From the NCBI RefSeq assembly GCF_005771425.1, contig NZ_VBTZ01000004.1, forward strand, positions 62,001 through 126,000: a DNA stretch of 64,000 nucleotides, in the 5' to 3' direction. The notes beneath the pieces are model-generated. The model had not been told where the DNA came from. It did not search any database and saw only the letters and a list, made by a program, of their open reading frames with translations. Positions 36,755 to 44,614 of the stretch are shown here, one piece after another (within the stretch, counting starts at the first letter, position 1; each line of letters starts with the position of its first letter). Both the position numbers and the translations under genes were made by a program. The DNA is from Methylocystis sp. B8 (GTDB taxonomy: Bacteria > Pseudomonadota > Alphaproteobacteria > Rhizobiales > Beijerinckiaceae).

Positions 36755-37954
36755 TCATTCCGCCGGAATGTTCTGCTTGCCGAGCTCCGCCTTTAACAGA
36801 AAGACATTGGAGACGGCGATCTCCTCGCCTTGCTTCAGGCCGGAGACGACCTCAACCGAATCATCGTCGCCCCGTCCAAGTTCAACTTCGCGCTTTATAA
36901 ATCCATCAGGCGTGCGCACGAAGACATTGGGATTCCCGTCAATCATCATCAGCGCCGCGCGTGGAATTTTCAGCTTCACCCGCACTTCCTTAAGGGAGAC
37001 CTCGGCTTCAAGCAGGCTGCCAGGGCGCAGCGAGAAGTCTGGATTGGGAAAGCGCGCGAGAACATTTCCGGAGCGCGTCTCGCGCGTGATCATCGCGTTC
37101 ACGTAGGTAATTTTGCCCTCGAAGGTTTTTCCTTCGGCGTTTTGGACGCGAACGTCCTGCCCCTCGCGCAACAGCCCGAGATCTGCGGCCGGGACCGCCA
37201 GTTCAACTTCGACGACGGAGAGGTCGGAGACGACGTAGAGTTCCTTCGCCTGGCCTTCGCCGCCGACCGGCTGTCCGACGCTGACCAGACGCTCGATAAC
37301 GCGGCCCGCGATTGGCGAACGAATCTCCTTGCGGCGAAGATCGGCGATCGGCTGAGTCGGCAGAGCGGCGATTTCCTGCTCGCTCATGTCCAGCGCCGCG
37401 AGCTTTTGCCGCGCCAGATCGAGCTTCACTTTGGATTCCGTAAAGGCCGCCTTAGCCTTCAGAAAGAGTTGCTCTGCGGTGATCTTCTTTTCAAAGAGGC
37501 CCTTCTCGCGCTGATAAAGGATATTCTGCAGATCGAAGTTCGCCATCGCCGCGAGATATTCGCTTTTCGCCTCGGCGACTTCCCGCGAATCGATGATCGC
37601 GATGGTTTCGCCGCGCGCGACGCTGTCGCCGAGGCGCTTACGAAGTTCTTCGACGACGCCTGCGACTTTGGCGGCGACCCGCGCGACTCGGTCAGGATCG
37701 GGCTTGACGGCGCCGGGGGCGGTGAGCTGACGCGCGATAACGCCAGGACCAACCGCTTTTAGAGAGATTTTCGATGTCTCGATCTGAGCGGCCGAAAGCC
37801 GGATTTCGCCGTCGGGGCGTTCGGGCGCGGTCGCTTCGCTTTGGCGGTCGGGCGCGACGCGGTTACGCACGGCGCTTAAGAGCGACGGCAGCGCGGCGCC
37901 GATCGCAACGCTCGCGAGGAGAGCGAGAACGAGAACGGACCTTTTCCGGATCAT
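36755..37954 (-). CDS. czcB: RND periplasmic adaptor subunit, CzcB type
   Basis: The 399-residue membrane fusion protein has an N-terminal signal-anchor (SVLVLALLASVAIGAALP), a lipoyl half-motif region (VAAKVAGVVEELRKRLGDSVARGE), a coiled-coil hairpin around residues 130-190, the second half-motif with IRSPIAGRVIERLVSVGQPV, and a beta-barrel/proximal domain. It bridges the RND pump and the outer membrane channel. The ATG at 37954 is preferred; codons up to 38020 are not conserved. There is no histidine- or methionine-rich N-terminal metal-binding tail. It is the first gene of the three-gene operon; no metal-responsive regulator gene is adjacent. Confidence 0.88.
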   Translation of the reverse strand: MIRKRSVLVLALLASVAIGAALPSLLSAVRNRVAPDRQSEATAPERPDGEIRLSAAQIETSKISLKAVGPGVIARQLTAPGAVKPDPDRVARVAAKVAGVVEELRKRLGDSVARGETIAIIDSREVAEAKSEYLAAMANFDLQNILYQREKGLFEKKITAEQLFLKAKAAFTESKVKLDLARQKLAALDMSEQEIAALPTQPIADLRRKEIRSPIAGRVIERLVSVGQPVGGEGQAKELYVVSDLSVVEVELAVPAADLGLLREGQDVRVQNAEGKTFEGKITYVNAMITRETRSGNVLARFPNPDFSLRPGSLLEAEVSLKEVRVKLKIPRAALMMIDGNPNVFVRTPDGFIKREVELGRGDDDSVEVVSGLKQGEEIAVSNVFLLKAELGKQNIPAE

Positions 37955-38141
37955 GGTTGCTAAGTCGGCTCCGTCACGAGCGGTCTGGAAGGCGTAGCAT
38001 TGGCGCGCCGCTCGAGCCATTGTCCGCCGCCGTGAAAGTGGGGATATCGAACGTCGGCGTGATTCTCTTTTTCCCTTAAAGGAGTTGGTCGCGCCGGTCC
38101 ATGCGCGCCGACGCGGCCCTTTTTCGCATATGCTTTGGTTT

Positions 38142-38174
38142 AAAAAAAGGAAAGCCCGGCCGAGGGACCGAGCT
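38142..38174 (-). terminator. Probable terminator of the outer membrane barrel gene
   Basis: Read on the minus strand, GCTCGG and CCGGGC form a short GC-rich stem downstream of the stop at 38207, followed by TTTCC and a run of seven T residues (38148-38142). The stem has one G-U pair, so the call is moderate. Confidence 0.5.
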
Positions 38175-38206
38175 TCGTTCGCGAGCGCCTTTCTGAGCGT
38201 CAGGAC

Positions 38207-39052
38207 TCAGTATTTGGCGAGCACTGGCCCAACAGAGAAGGGATTGAAACGCCAGTTCACGCCGGCGCGCACTGTTTGCCAGCGAACCGGCGAGACATGG
38301 CTCGCGACGAAGACAGTGTCGGCTAAGGAGGGCGTGAAGCTCGCTAAGTTCTGCGTGGCGGAGCCAAGGTCAGTGTAGAGGTATTCGACTTTAAGCGACC
38401 ATGACGGAAAGGAGAGTGGGGACCACTCGACGCCGCCGCCGGCCGTCCAGCCGGTCCTGACCTCGTTTAACAGCGAGCGGCCAAACTGCACGCCGCCAGG
38501 AGGAAGAGGCGAATTGGCGACGCTGACGGCGTTGTTGACTCCGCCATAGGCGAAGCCGCCGGCGCCATAGACCAGCACGTTCGGCCATGACGGCAAAACC
38601 AAACCGGCGCGGCCGCGAATAGAGCCGAACCAGTCGACGGCGTTCACGGAGTTGATGGAGGAAAAGTCTCCCAGGAACAGTCCTTTGACCGGAACATTGC
38701 GCTGCGCATGGAGGTCCGTCCCTTGTATGTCGGCCTCTCCGCCGAGCACAAGCCAAGGCGAAACTTGCCAGTTAAAGCCGATTTGGCCGCCGCCAAGGAC
38801 GCCGTTCAGATTTTGACCGAAACTCCAAAACGCGGCGCTCGGGGGATCGCCGATGAATGGGTCCAAAAGTGCGCCCGTCTCGGCGCCGCCGGCGCCAAAG
38901 CCATAGCCGATGTTCACGCCCCCATAAAAACCTGTCCAGGTGAAAGCCAGCGGAGGCGTCGGCGCAGGCGCCTTATAGCTTGGGAGGTCGGCGCCGAAGC
39001 ATGATCCTGCGATCGCCAAGGAGAGGCCTATGCCGAGAGGCAATTTGATCAT
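38207..39052 (-). CDS. Outer membrane beta-barrel protein (Omp25/RopB-like)
   Basis: The 281-residue protein has a signal peptide ending CFGADLP and then the typical porin-family opening FTWTGFYGGVNIGYGFG of alphaproteobacterial Omp25/Omp31 proteins. Alternating aromatic strands continue to the end (SLKVEYLYTDLG and VRAGVNWRF), predicting an eight-stranded barrel. Such proteins are structural surface antigens, not classical pores. The ATG at 39052 is chosen; in-frame codons up to 39115 precede the signal peptide and are not typical. The 252-base gap to czcB contains only the proposed terminator. Confidence 0.85.
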   Translation of the reverse strand: MIKLPLGIGLSLAIAGSCFGADLPSYKAPAPTPPLAFTWTGFYGGVNIGYGFGAGGAETGALLDPFIGDPPSAAFWSFGQNLNGVLGGGQIGFNWQVSPWLVLGGEADIQGTDLHAQRNVPVKGLFLGDFSSINSVNAVDWFGSIRGRAGLVLPSWPNVLVYGAGGFAYGGVNNAVSVANSPLPPGGVQFGRSLLNEVRTGWTAGGGVEWSPLSFPSWSLKVEYLYTDLGSATQNLASFTPSLADTVFVASHVSPVRWQTVRAGVNWRFNPFSVGPVLAKY

Positions 39053-39227
39053 GGTGACTCTTTCAAAACAGTTTCCTGACAGTCGCCGCCGCTTGTGCGG
39101 TGATAAAATCTGCAAACAGTGGTTTGCAACGAAAACGCGCTCGTTCCATCATGCTCGAGAGGATTTTGTGGTCAGCGTGGCAATTCCGCATCAGTTGAAT
39201 TTTGCGGCGACGGATGAGCGATCGAGA

Positions 39228-40538
39228 TCATGAATCGCCGCGCTCTTTGCGCAGTCGCTCCCAATATTCGAGGCGCTTGGCGATCTCACGCTCGAATCCG
39301 CGCTCGACCGGCCTGTAGAACTTTTGTGGCGAAAGCGCATCGGGCCAGTAGTTTTGTCCCGAGAAGGCGTCGGGCGAATCGTGATCATATTCGTAGCCCG
39401 CGCCATAGCCCTCTTCGCGCATCAGGTTCGTCGGCGCGTTGAGGATGATTTTGGGTGGCATGAGCGAGCCCTTTTCCTCCGCGACGCGTTGCGCGCGCTT
39501 GAAGGCGACATAGGTGGCGTTGGATTTGGGAGCGGTCGCCACATAGATGACCGCCTGCGCCAGCGCGAGTTCGCCCTCGGGACTGCCGAGAAAATCGTAA
39601 GCCTCCTTGGCGGCGTTGGCGACGACGAGCGCTTGCGGATCGGCAAGACCAATGTCTTCGACGGCCATGCGCACGACGCGCCTTGCGAGAAACAGCGGAT
39701 CTTCGCCGGCGGCGAGCATGCGCGCGAGATAGTACAGCGCGGCGTCTGGGTCCGAGCCGCGGACGCATTTATGCAGCGCGCTGATAAGATTGTAGTGGCC
39801 TTCCTGCGCCTTGTCGTAGATTGGCGCGCGGCGCTGGACGATTTCGACGAGTCCCGTTCGATCGAAGATTTCGCTGGGCTTCGCCGCGCGCCAGATCTCC
39901 TCGGCGAGCGTCAACGCAGCGCGGCCGTCGCCATCCGCCATGCCGACGAGCGCTGCGCGCGCGTCGGAGTCGAGCGGCAAGGGTTTGCCTTCGGCGTGTT
40001 CCGCGCGTTTGAGAAGTTGTTCGATCGCAGCCTCGTCAAGCGCCTTGAAGGTCATCACGCGCGCGCGGGAAAGCAGCGCCGCGTTGAGTTCGAAGGAGGG
40101 GTTTTCCGTCGTCGCGCCGACGAGCGTGATCGTGCCGTCCTCCATCACCGGCAGAAAGGAATCCTGTTGCGCGCGATTGAAACGGTGAATCTCGTCGACG
40201 AAGAGCAGAGTCCCCTGGCCGGCGGCGCGTCGGGCGCGCGCCGTCTCAAAGGTTTTTTTCAAATCCGCGACGCCGGAGAAGATCGCCGAAATCTGCACGA
40301 AGGCGAGTTTGGTGTCGTGCGCGAGCAGCCGCGCGACCGTGGTCTTGCCGGTGCCTGGCGGCCCCCAGAAAATGAGCGAACCAAGTGAGCCCGAGCGAAT
40401 GAGCCGCGTCAGCGCGCCATCGGGTCCAAGCAGGTGATCCTGGCCTGCGACCTCCTCGAGACGCGTCGGCCGCAATCGATCCGCAAGCGGACGCGGCGCG
40501 TCGTCTTCGAGCTTTGCGGCTTGGAACAGGTCAGACAT
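39228..40538 (-). CDS. rarA: Replication-associated recombination protein A (RarA/MgsA)
   Basis: RarA is a clamp-loader-like AAA+ ATPase that acts at stalled forks and single-strand gaps. The 436-residue protein has the start PLADRLRPTRLEEVAGQDHL, Walker A WGPPGTGKTTVARLLA, Walker B LFVDEIHRFN, sensor 1 GATTENPSFELN, and the C-terminal MgsA tetramerisation domain with AALYYLARMLAAGEDP. ATG at 40538 is used; a GTG two codons earlier is possible. It is on the minus strand, convergent with nothing and preceded by a repeat region. Confidence 0.94.
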   Translation of the reverse strand: MSDLFQAAKLEDDAPRPLADRLRPTRLEEVAGQDHLLGPDGALTRLIRSGSLGSLIFWGPPGTGKTTVARLLAHDTKLAFVQISAIFSGVADLKKTFETARARRAAGQGTLLFVDEIHRFNRAQQDSFLPVMEDGTITLVGATTENPSFELNAALLSRARVMTFKALDEAAIEQLLKRAEHAEGKPLPLDSDARAALVGMADGDGRAALTLAEEIWRAAKPSEIFDRTGLVEIVQRRAPIYDKAQEGHYNLISALHKCVRGSDPDAALYYLARMLAAGEDPLFLARRVVRMAVEDIGLADPQALVVANAAKEAYDFLGSPEGELALAQAVIYVATAPKSNATYVAFKRAQRVAEEKGSLMPPKIILNAPTNLMREEGYGAGYEYDHDSPDAFSGQNYWPDALSPQKFYRPVERGFEREIAKRLEYWERLRKERGDS

Positions 40539-40634
40539 CGCCACTGATTAACATAGCGACGCGGCTCGCTTGTGAGAATCTCGGAAAAGCGCGATCTCGC
40601 GCGGCAACCGAATTCTTAATCGGCGTAGCGGATT

Positions 40635-40751
40635 CTTTTCCAGGTCATGCCCGCGCTTGTCGCGGTTATGACGTCTTATGGCGCGCCGCCAACGGCGCCA
40701 AATGCGCGCGGTGGATGGCCGGGTCAAGCCCGGCCGTGACGGTTGGAAAAG
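40635..40751. repeat. Palindromic repeat of the GGATGGCCGGG family
   Basis: The element is bounded by CTTTTCCA (40635-40642) and TGGAAAAG (40744-40751). Inside are CATGCCCGCGCTTGTCGCGG, a GGCGCG/CGCGCC-rich middle and GTGGATGGCCGGGTCAAGCC followed by CGGCCGTGACGG. The same core occurs inverted at 49301-49330. It fills most of the 267-base gap between rarA and the GreA/GreB-type gene. Confidence 0.8.
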
Positions 40752-40805
40752 ATTTAGGAGTCGACGACCATCCCGGCAACGCTGAGGCGCAGCCGCTAAT
40801 GCAGG

Positions 40806-41273
40806 CTAGCTGATCTCGACGATCCGCGCGCTGTGGTGGATCACCTCCGCCTTATCGCCGACGGACTTGCCCATCAGCGCCTTGGCGAGTGGCGCGACGT
40901 AGGGAATCAGTCCTTTTGTCGGATCGGCTTCATCTTCGCCGACGAGGCGGAAGCTGCGGCGCTCGCCGCCCTCGAGTTCGACGATGACGTGGTGGCCGAA
41001 TCGGACCGCCGAATGATCGGCGATCGGGCGGATGACCTCGGCGCTCGCCCGGCGCGCCGTCCAATAGCGCAGATCGCGCTGCGCGAGCGCCAGCGCATGA
41101 TTGTCTTCGCTCGCGGTCGCGCGTTCGATCTCCTTTTGCAGGCGCGCAAGTTCGCCTTCAATCTGTTCAAGGCCCTCGGGCGTCACAAGGTTGCGATGCG
41201 GGCTGATCGGCCGGTCTGGCAGATCCTCGCGCGGATTGTCGTCGTCCTGTTCCTTGGTGAAAGCCGAACTCAT
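40806..41273 (-). CDS. GreA/GreB family transcript cleavage factor
   Basis: The 155-residue protein has a polar N-terminal extension of about 28 residues, a GreA/GreB coiled coil (TPEGLEQIEGELARLQKEIE to RYWTARRASAE), and a C-terminal FKBP-like domain (GHHVIVELEGGERRSFRLVG and SPMA-like APLAKALMGKSVGDKAEV). These factors enter the secondary channel of RNA polymerase and stimulate cleavage of backtracked RNA. At the coiled-coil tip the usual GDxSEN motif is replaced by TASEDN; the glutamate remains but the first aspartate is absent, so catalytic help may be weaker or the protein may be a Gfh/Rnk-like regulator. ATG at 41273 follows AAGGG. Confidence 0.82.
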   Translation of the reverse strand: MSSAFTKEQDDDNPREDLPDRPISPHRNLVTPEGLEQIEGELARLQKEIERATASEDNHALALAQRDLRYWTARRASAEVIRPIADHSAVRFGHHVIVELEGGERRSFRLVGEDEADPTKGLIPYVAPLAKALMGKSVGDKAEVIHHSARIVEIS

Positions 41274-41397
41274 GCGTATCTAACCCTTGGTTCGCCGCGC
41301 CGACGCGGGCGAGCATCCTCAACAAAAATAAATCGGCCCAAGTGGGCCGTTCGCCGGCATTAGAGCCGAGACGGGCGCGCTTGTCGAGAAATCGACG

Positions 41398-41499
41398 TCA
41401 CGATGCGACGATTTGCGCTCTTTTGAAGGAGCTTAGCTTCGTCCCCTCACAGGCCAAGCTCGGAAAGACCCGGATAATCGGCAGCGGCGGTCGCGACAT
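41398..41499 (-). CDS. Possible 33-residue leader or small protein
   Basis: A short frame starts at an ATG (41499) with an ideal AAGGAGGA site nine bases upstream and ends at TGA (41398). The peptide begins MSRPPLPIIRVFPSLACEG and ends RAQIVAS. The region is enclosed by an inverted repeat TTCGTCCC/GGGACGAA (about 41439-41521), so RNA structure could cover the start. It lies 30 bases after the acrylyl-CoA reductase gene and 124 bases before the GreA/GreB-type gene, both on the same strand. I know no homologue. The strong ribosome site is the main support. Confidence 0.3.
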   Translation of the reverse strand: MSRPPLPIIRVFPSLACEGTKLSSFKRAQIVAS

Positions 41500-41529
41500 G
41501 GGAGTGGTCCTCCTTGGGACGAAATCCTA

Positions 41530-42543
41530 TCAACCTGCGTTCTGCGCCTGAAGGTTCAGGCCCATGTCGATCACGACGCGGCCGCGAATCTTGCCATTCA
41601 CGATCGAGCGGGCGCGCGCCAACGCCTCGTCGAAAGGGATGGTCTCGCTCATGGCGTCGATCACGGCTGGATCGAGATCCTCCGCGATTCGCGCCCAGGC
41701 CGCTCGTCGCAAGGCAATGCGCGGGCGAACGCTCTCGACGCCGAGCAGCGAAACGCCGCGCAGAATGAAAGGCGCGAGATTCGCTGGCAGCTCCATGCCG
41801 CCGACGTTGCCGCAGGCGGCGATTGCGCCGTCGAAGCGCGTCTGCGCCAGAAGATTGGCGAGCGTGACGCCGCCAACGGTGTCAATTCCAACCGCGAAGC
41901 GCTGCGTCTGCAGCGGTTTTCCCGGCGCGGCAAGTTCTTCGCGGGCGATGATTTCGGCTGCCCCGAGGCGTTTCAAATAATCGCCTTCGCTGGCGCGTCC
42001 GGTGACCGCGGCGACGCGCCAGCCGGCCTTGGCGAGCAGGGCGACGGCGAAAGAGCCGACGCCGCCCGCCGCGCCCGTTACAACGGCAAGTCCGTCCTGC
42101 GGGCGGGCCCCATGACGCTCTAGAGCAAGCGCGCAGAACATCGCTGTCAATCCCGCGGTGCCGACCGCCATCGCGCGCGCGGGCGTCAGCGGCGGGGGAA
42201 GTTTCGCAAGCCAATCTCCCGAAAGGCGCGCCTTCTGAGCAAAGCCTCCGTAATGGGCTTCGCCGAGGCCGCATCCCGTCGCAACCACGATGTCTCCCCT
42301 CGCAAATTCAGGATGGGCGGAGCGCGACACGCGGCCAGCAAAGTCGACGCCGGGGATCATGGGGAAGCGGCGCACGACCGGTCCATTGCCGGTCACGGCG
42401 AGACCGTCCTTATAGTTGATCGCCGAGAAAGCGACATCCACGTCGACGTCGCCATCCATCAGGTCGCGCTGATGCATGACGACGTATTCGGCGTGTTGGC
42501 CGTCATTGTTCTTGTCGATGCGAATGGCCCGGAATTCGGTCAC
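41530..42543 (-). CDS. Acrylyl-CoA reductase family oxidoreductase (AcuI/YhdH)
   Basis: The 337-residue medium-chain reductase reduces acryloyl-CoA to propionyl-CoA with NADPH in the AcuI/YhdH subfamily. Landmarks are INYKDGLAVTGNGPVVR, IPGVDFAGRV, TAGLTAMFCALALERHG and the cofactor-binding VVTGAAGGVGSFAVALLAK; the end RGRVVIDM is also typical. The GTG at 42543 (TEFRAIRI) matches the family N-terminus and has GAGGAGG 11 bases upstream; a longer ATG start at 42612 adds an unlikely phenylalanine-rich stretch. Possible role: detoxifying acryloyl-CoA from 3-hydroxypropionate or DMSP-type metabolism; neighbours do not help. Confidence 0.88.
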   Translation of the reverse strand: MTEFRAIRIDKNNDGQHAEYVVMHQRDLMDGDVDVDVAFSAINYKDGLAVTGNGPVVRRFPMIPGVDFAGRVSRSAHPEFARGDIVVATGCGLGEAHYGGFAQKARLSGDWLAKLPPPLTPARAMAVGTAGLTAMFCALALERHGARPQDGLAVVTGAAGGVGSFAVALLAKAGWRVAAVTGRASEGDYLKRLGAAEIIAREELAAPGKPLQTQRFAVGIDTVGGVTLANLLAQTRFDGAIAACGNVGGMELPANLAPFILRGVSLLGVESVRPRIALRRAAWARIAEDLDPAVIDAMSETIPFDEALARARSIVNGKIRGRVVIDMGLNLQAQNAG

Positions 42544-42642
42544 GTCGTTTGCCGCCTCCTCGAGAAGCGCCAAACAGCGCCTCCATCGAATAAAGTTAAA
42601 AAAAGAAAACATTGCGCGGTCACGGCCGTAAAGGCGAAAATG

Positions 42643-42715
42643 GCCTCGGATCAACTATGCAGAATAATGCTGACTCAATAGTGCACAATATTCCTTGATG
42701 AAATGGTGCCAGTCT
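42643..42715. promoter_or_regulatory. AT-rich upstream region of mucR, possible MucR operator
   Basis: The stretch contains AT-rich runs such as GCAGAATAATGCTGACTCAA and GCACAATATTCCTTGATG, unusual in this GC-rich window. MucR/Ros proteins bind AT-rich sites with TpA steps and commonly repress their own genes, so self-control is plausible. The divergent acrylyl-CoA reductase gene shares the gap, which also has an A-rich run near 42585-42612. Confidence 0.35.
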
Positions 42716-42822
42716 GTTAGGCACATCGCAAGTAACGGTGGGGGCGCGATTCTATGCAGCGAAGCATTGATCGTGGGCGTTGGGGGCAGCGCCCATCTCA
42801 AAAGGAAGTGGTGAGCAATCCG

Positions 42823-43230
42823 ATGAATCAGACCAACAACATTGAGCTCGCAGCCGACATCGTCTCCGCCTATGTGAGCAACAACTCAGTCCCCGCCGGA
42901 GATTTGCCCGGACTTATCAACGAGGTTTACAACGCATTGCTGCGCGTTGGCGTCGGCTCCGCGGTTACGCCGACCGAGCCGCCAAAGCCCGCCGTTCCCG
43001 TCAAGCGGTCGGTGAGCAACGATTACATCATCTGCCTTGAGGACGGAAAGAAGTTCAAGTCGCTCAAGCGCCATCTGCGCACGCAATATAGTCTCTCGCC
43101 TGAAGACTATCGTGAAAAGTGGGGCCTTCCCGCGGACTATCCGATGGTTGCGCCCAATTACGCAAAAGCGCGGTCTAACCTCGCCAAGCAAATGGGACTC
43201 GGCCAGCAGCGCCGGCGGCGCGGGAAGTAA
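42823..43230 (+). CDS. MucR/Ros family transcriptional regulator, variant zinc finger
   Basis: The 135-residue protein starts with the oligomerisation region [16 protein letters not shown] and ends with the DNA-binding zinc-finger-like domain [18 protein letters not shown] and [20 protein letters not shown]. MucR proteins are H-NS-like global regulators of surface polysaccharide, motility and virulence genes in Hyphomicrobiales. At the Ros metal positions this protein has Cys71, Asp74, His84 and then Gln88-Tyr89 instead of histidine, so zinc may not be bound. GTG codons at 42808/42811 with AAGGAA just upstream could give a slightly longer N-terminus; ATG 42823 matches the family start. A perfect terminator follows directly. 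Confidence 0.9.
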   Translation: MNQTNNIELAADIVSAYVSNNSVPAGDLPGLINEVYNALLRVGVGSAVTPTEPPKPAVPVKRSVSNDYIICLEDGKKFKSLKRHLRTQYSLSPEDYREKWGLPADYPMVAPNYAKARSNLAKQMGLGQQRRRRGK

Positions 43231-43258
43231 AAAAGGCGGCCAATTGGCCGCCTTTTTT
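43231..43258. terminator. Bidirectional rho-independent terminator after mucR
   Basis: A 26-base perfect palindrome, AAAAGGCGGCCAA (43231-43243) and TTGGCCGCCTTTT, with further T residues to 43258, begins right after the mucR stop. The A-tract on one side and T-tract on the other let it work on both strands, which suits the convergent mucR and FYDLN genes. Confidence 0.92.
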
Positions 43259-43320
43259 CTAATTGACCTAAAATCGGCGCCGTTCGCCCGACGGCGGCGT
43301 GCTGCACGCGAGAAGCGAGA

Positions 43321-43686
43321 TCAGCTCTCCTCGTCGCTCTCGATGTCGCCGTCGATCAATCCGGAAACGTCGTCGTCGCCTTCTTCCTCTTCGAGGAAAG
43401 TGTCGTCTTCGGACTCGCCGGCCTCAATCTCGACATCGTCCTCGACATCGATCGTTTCCGCTGCGGTCTCCGTTTCCTCGACTTCTTCAAGCGACACGGT
43501 TTCAGCGTTCTCTTTTTCGACTTCGCCTTCTTCTTCTTCCACGACGCGCGCCGTCGAGCGCGTCAGCGCTGCGACTTGGTAGATCGCGCCGCATTTGGGA
43601 CAGGCGATCGGGTCCTTGTTCAAGTCGTAAAATTTCGTCCCGCAGGACTGACATTGGCGTTTGGCGCCGAGTTCCGGTTTTGCCAC
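43321..43686 (-). CDS. FYDLN acid-domain zinc-ribbon protein (TIGR02300)
   Basis: The 121-residue protein has a small zinc ribbon with Cys12, Cys15, Cys29 and Cys32 around the hallmark GTKFYDLNKDPIACPKCG, and an extremely acidic C-terminal tail rich in Glu and Asp. The family is confined mainly to Alphaproteobacteria and has no assigned function. The GTG at 43686 (AKPELGAKRQC) matches the conserved start; codons up to 43782 are upstream of the conserved region. It is convergent with mucR and divergent from tRNA-Gly. Confidence 0.88.
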   Translation of the reverse strand: MAKPELGAKRQCQSCGTKFYDLNKDPIACPKCGAIYQVAALTRSTARVVEEEEGEVEKENAETVSLEEVEETETAAETIDVEDDVEIEAGESEDDTFLEEEEGDDDVSGLIDGDIESDEES

Positions 43687-43849
43687 GGTCGATTGGTCCT
43701 CGAGAAACAGCGTGGGAACGCCCCGCCTACAGTGAGAGACTGTGTGGGCGCTCCGGTTAGTGGCGTCCTGCGTCGCTGTCAAATGGGAAATGCAATGTCT
43801 TCGCGCCCATTGCCAATCGGGGCGCGGATTGGCATAGAATCGAGCCTAT

Positions 43850-43923
43850 GCGGGTGTAGCTCAATGGTAGAGCAGCAGCCTTCCAAGCTGAATACGAGGG
43901 TTCGATTCCCTTCACCCGCTCCA
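43850..43923 (+). tRNA. tRNA-Gly (anticodon TCC)
   Basis: The acceptor stem GCGGGTG (43850-43856) pairs with CACCCGC (43913-43919); the D loop has AGCTCAATGGTAGAGC, the anticodon loop is CTTCCAA with anticodon TCC, and the T arm is GGGTTCGATTCCC. The CCA end is encoded (43921-43923). Length is 74 bases. Confidence 0.97.
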
Positions 43924-44614
43924 GCCTGTTTCTGAGCGTTTCTTCGACCAGCGAGATCAGTCTGTCGAATGGCGGCGGGTGGCCGCCTACCGCGACGGTT
44001 CTGGACGAAGTCCCCAAATACTTCCGCCGCACGCTAGCGAATCGGCGCTCGCCGTTAACCAGTCTTACGCGCTTCGGCAGGGGGACGACTAATCGATACG
44101 GCAGCCGGTCGCGTCTGCGTCCTTGCGGCGCGATCCCGTAATCGTCCCAGAGAAGGACGGCGCGTTAATCTGAAGGGCGGGTTTCGCACCGCACGGGTCA
44201 CGTCAACGCCAAGGCGCAAATCTTCCACAGCGCGGAAACCGCGCCGGAACGCAATATCAACTCGAATGAATAGCTGATTCGTGCCTGCTGCGTTCCCGGT
44301 TGATCCCAAAGCTTAACAGCAGCACCCGCAAAAGGGCCAATCTTCGCCGTTGACAGAACCGGCGAAAAGAGTCCGAGGGCGACCTTCCCGAGACGCGCTT
44401 CCGCCGCGACCATGGCGAGGCCAATCTGCAATTTGTGGTGTTTCGGTTTTGCCCAGCGTCCATATATTGTTGGAACAGAGCGTGACTCGCCGAGAGTCAG
44501 CGATTCGGGCGCGATTCGTTCGCAGGCTGTTCAGAAGGTAAAGTCGCGCCTTGCTCTGAGTTTCGATATGAAACGAGGGCGCGCCGCAGCGCGCGGCAGG
44601 CAGCAAAGAAGAAT
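43924..44614. other. 691-base gap without a confident gene
   Basis: This is the largest non-coding stretch in the window. No strand has a frame with a good start, ribosome site and recognisable product. On the minus strand a reading frame from about 44540 down to 44198 has coding-like codon use and gives LQIGLAMVAAEARLGKVALG and ARISYSFELILRSG, but lacks a convincing start before a TTG at 44431. It may be a gene remnant. The first part, after the tRNA, shows nothing I can name, and the promoter of the SUV3-like gene should lie near the right end. Confidence 0.5.

Noticed and set aside
43757-44032. Minus-strand frame of 91 codons containing VKGIEPSYSAWKAAALPLSY
   Set aside because: It reads antisense through tRNA-Gly; this peptide is a well-known artefact of annotating across tRNA-Gly genes.
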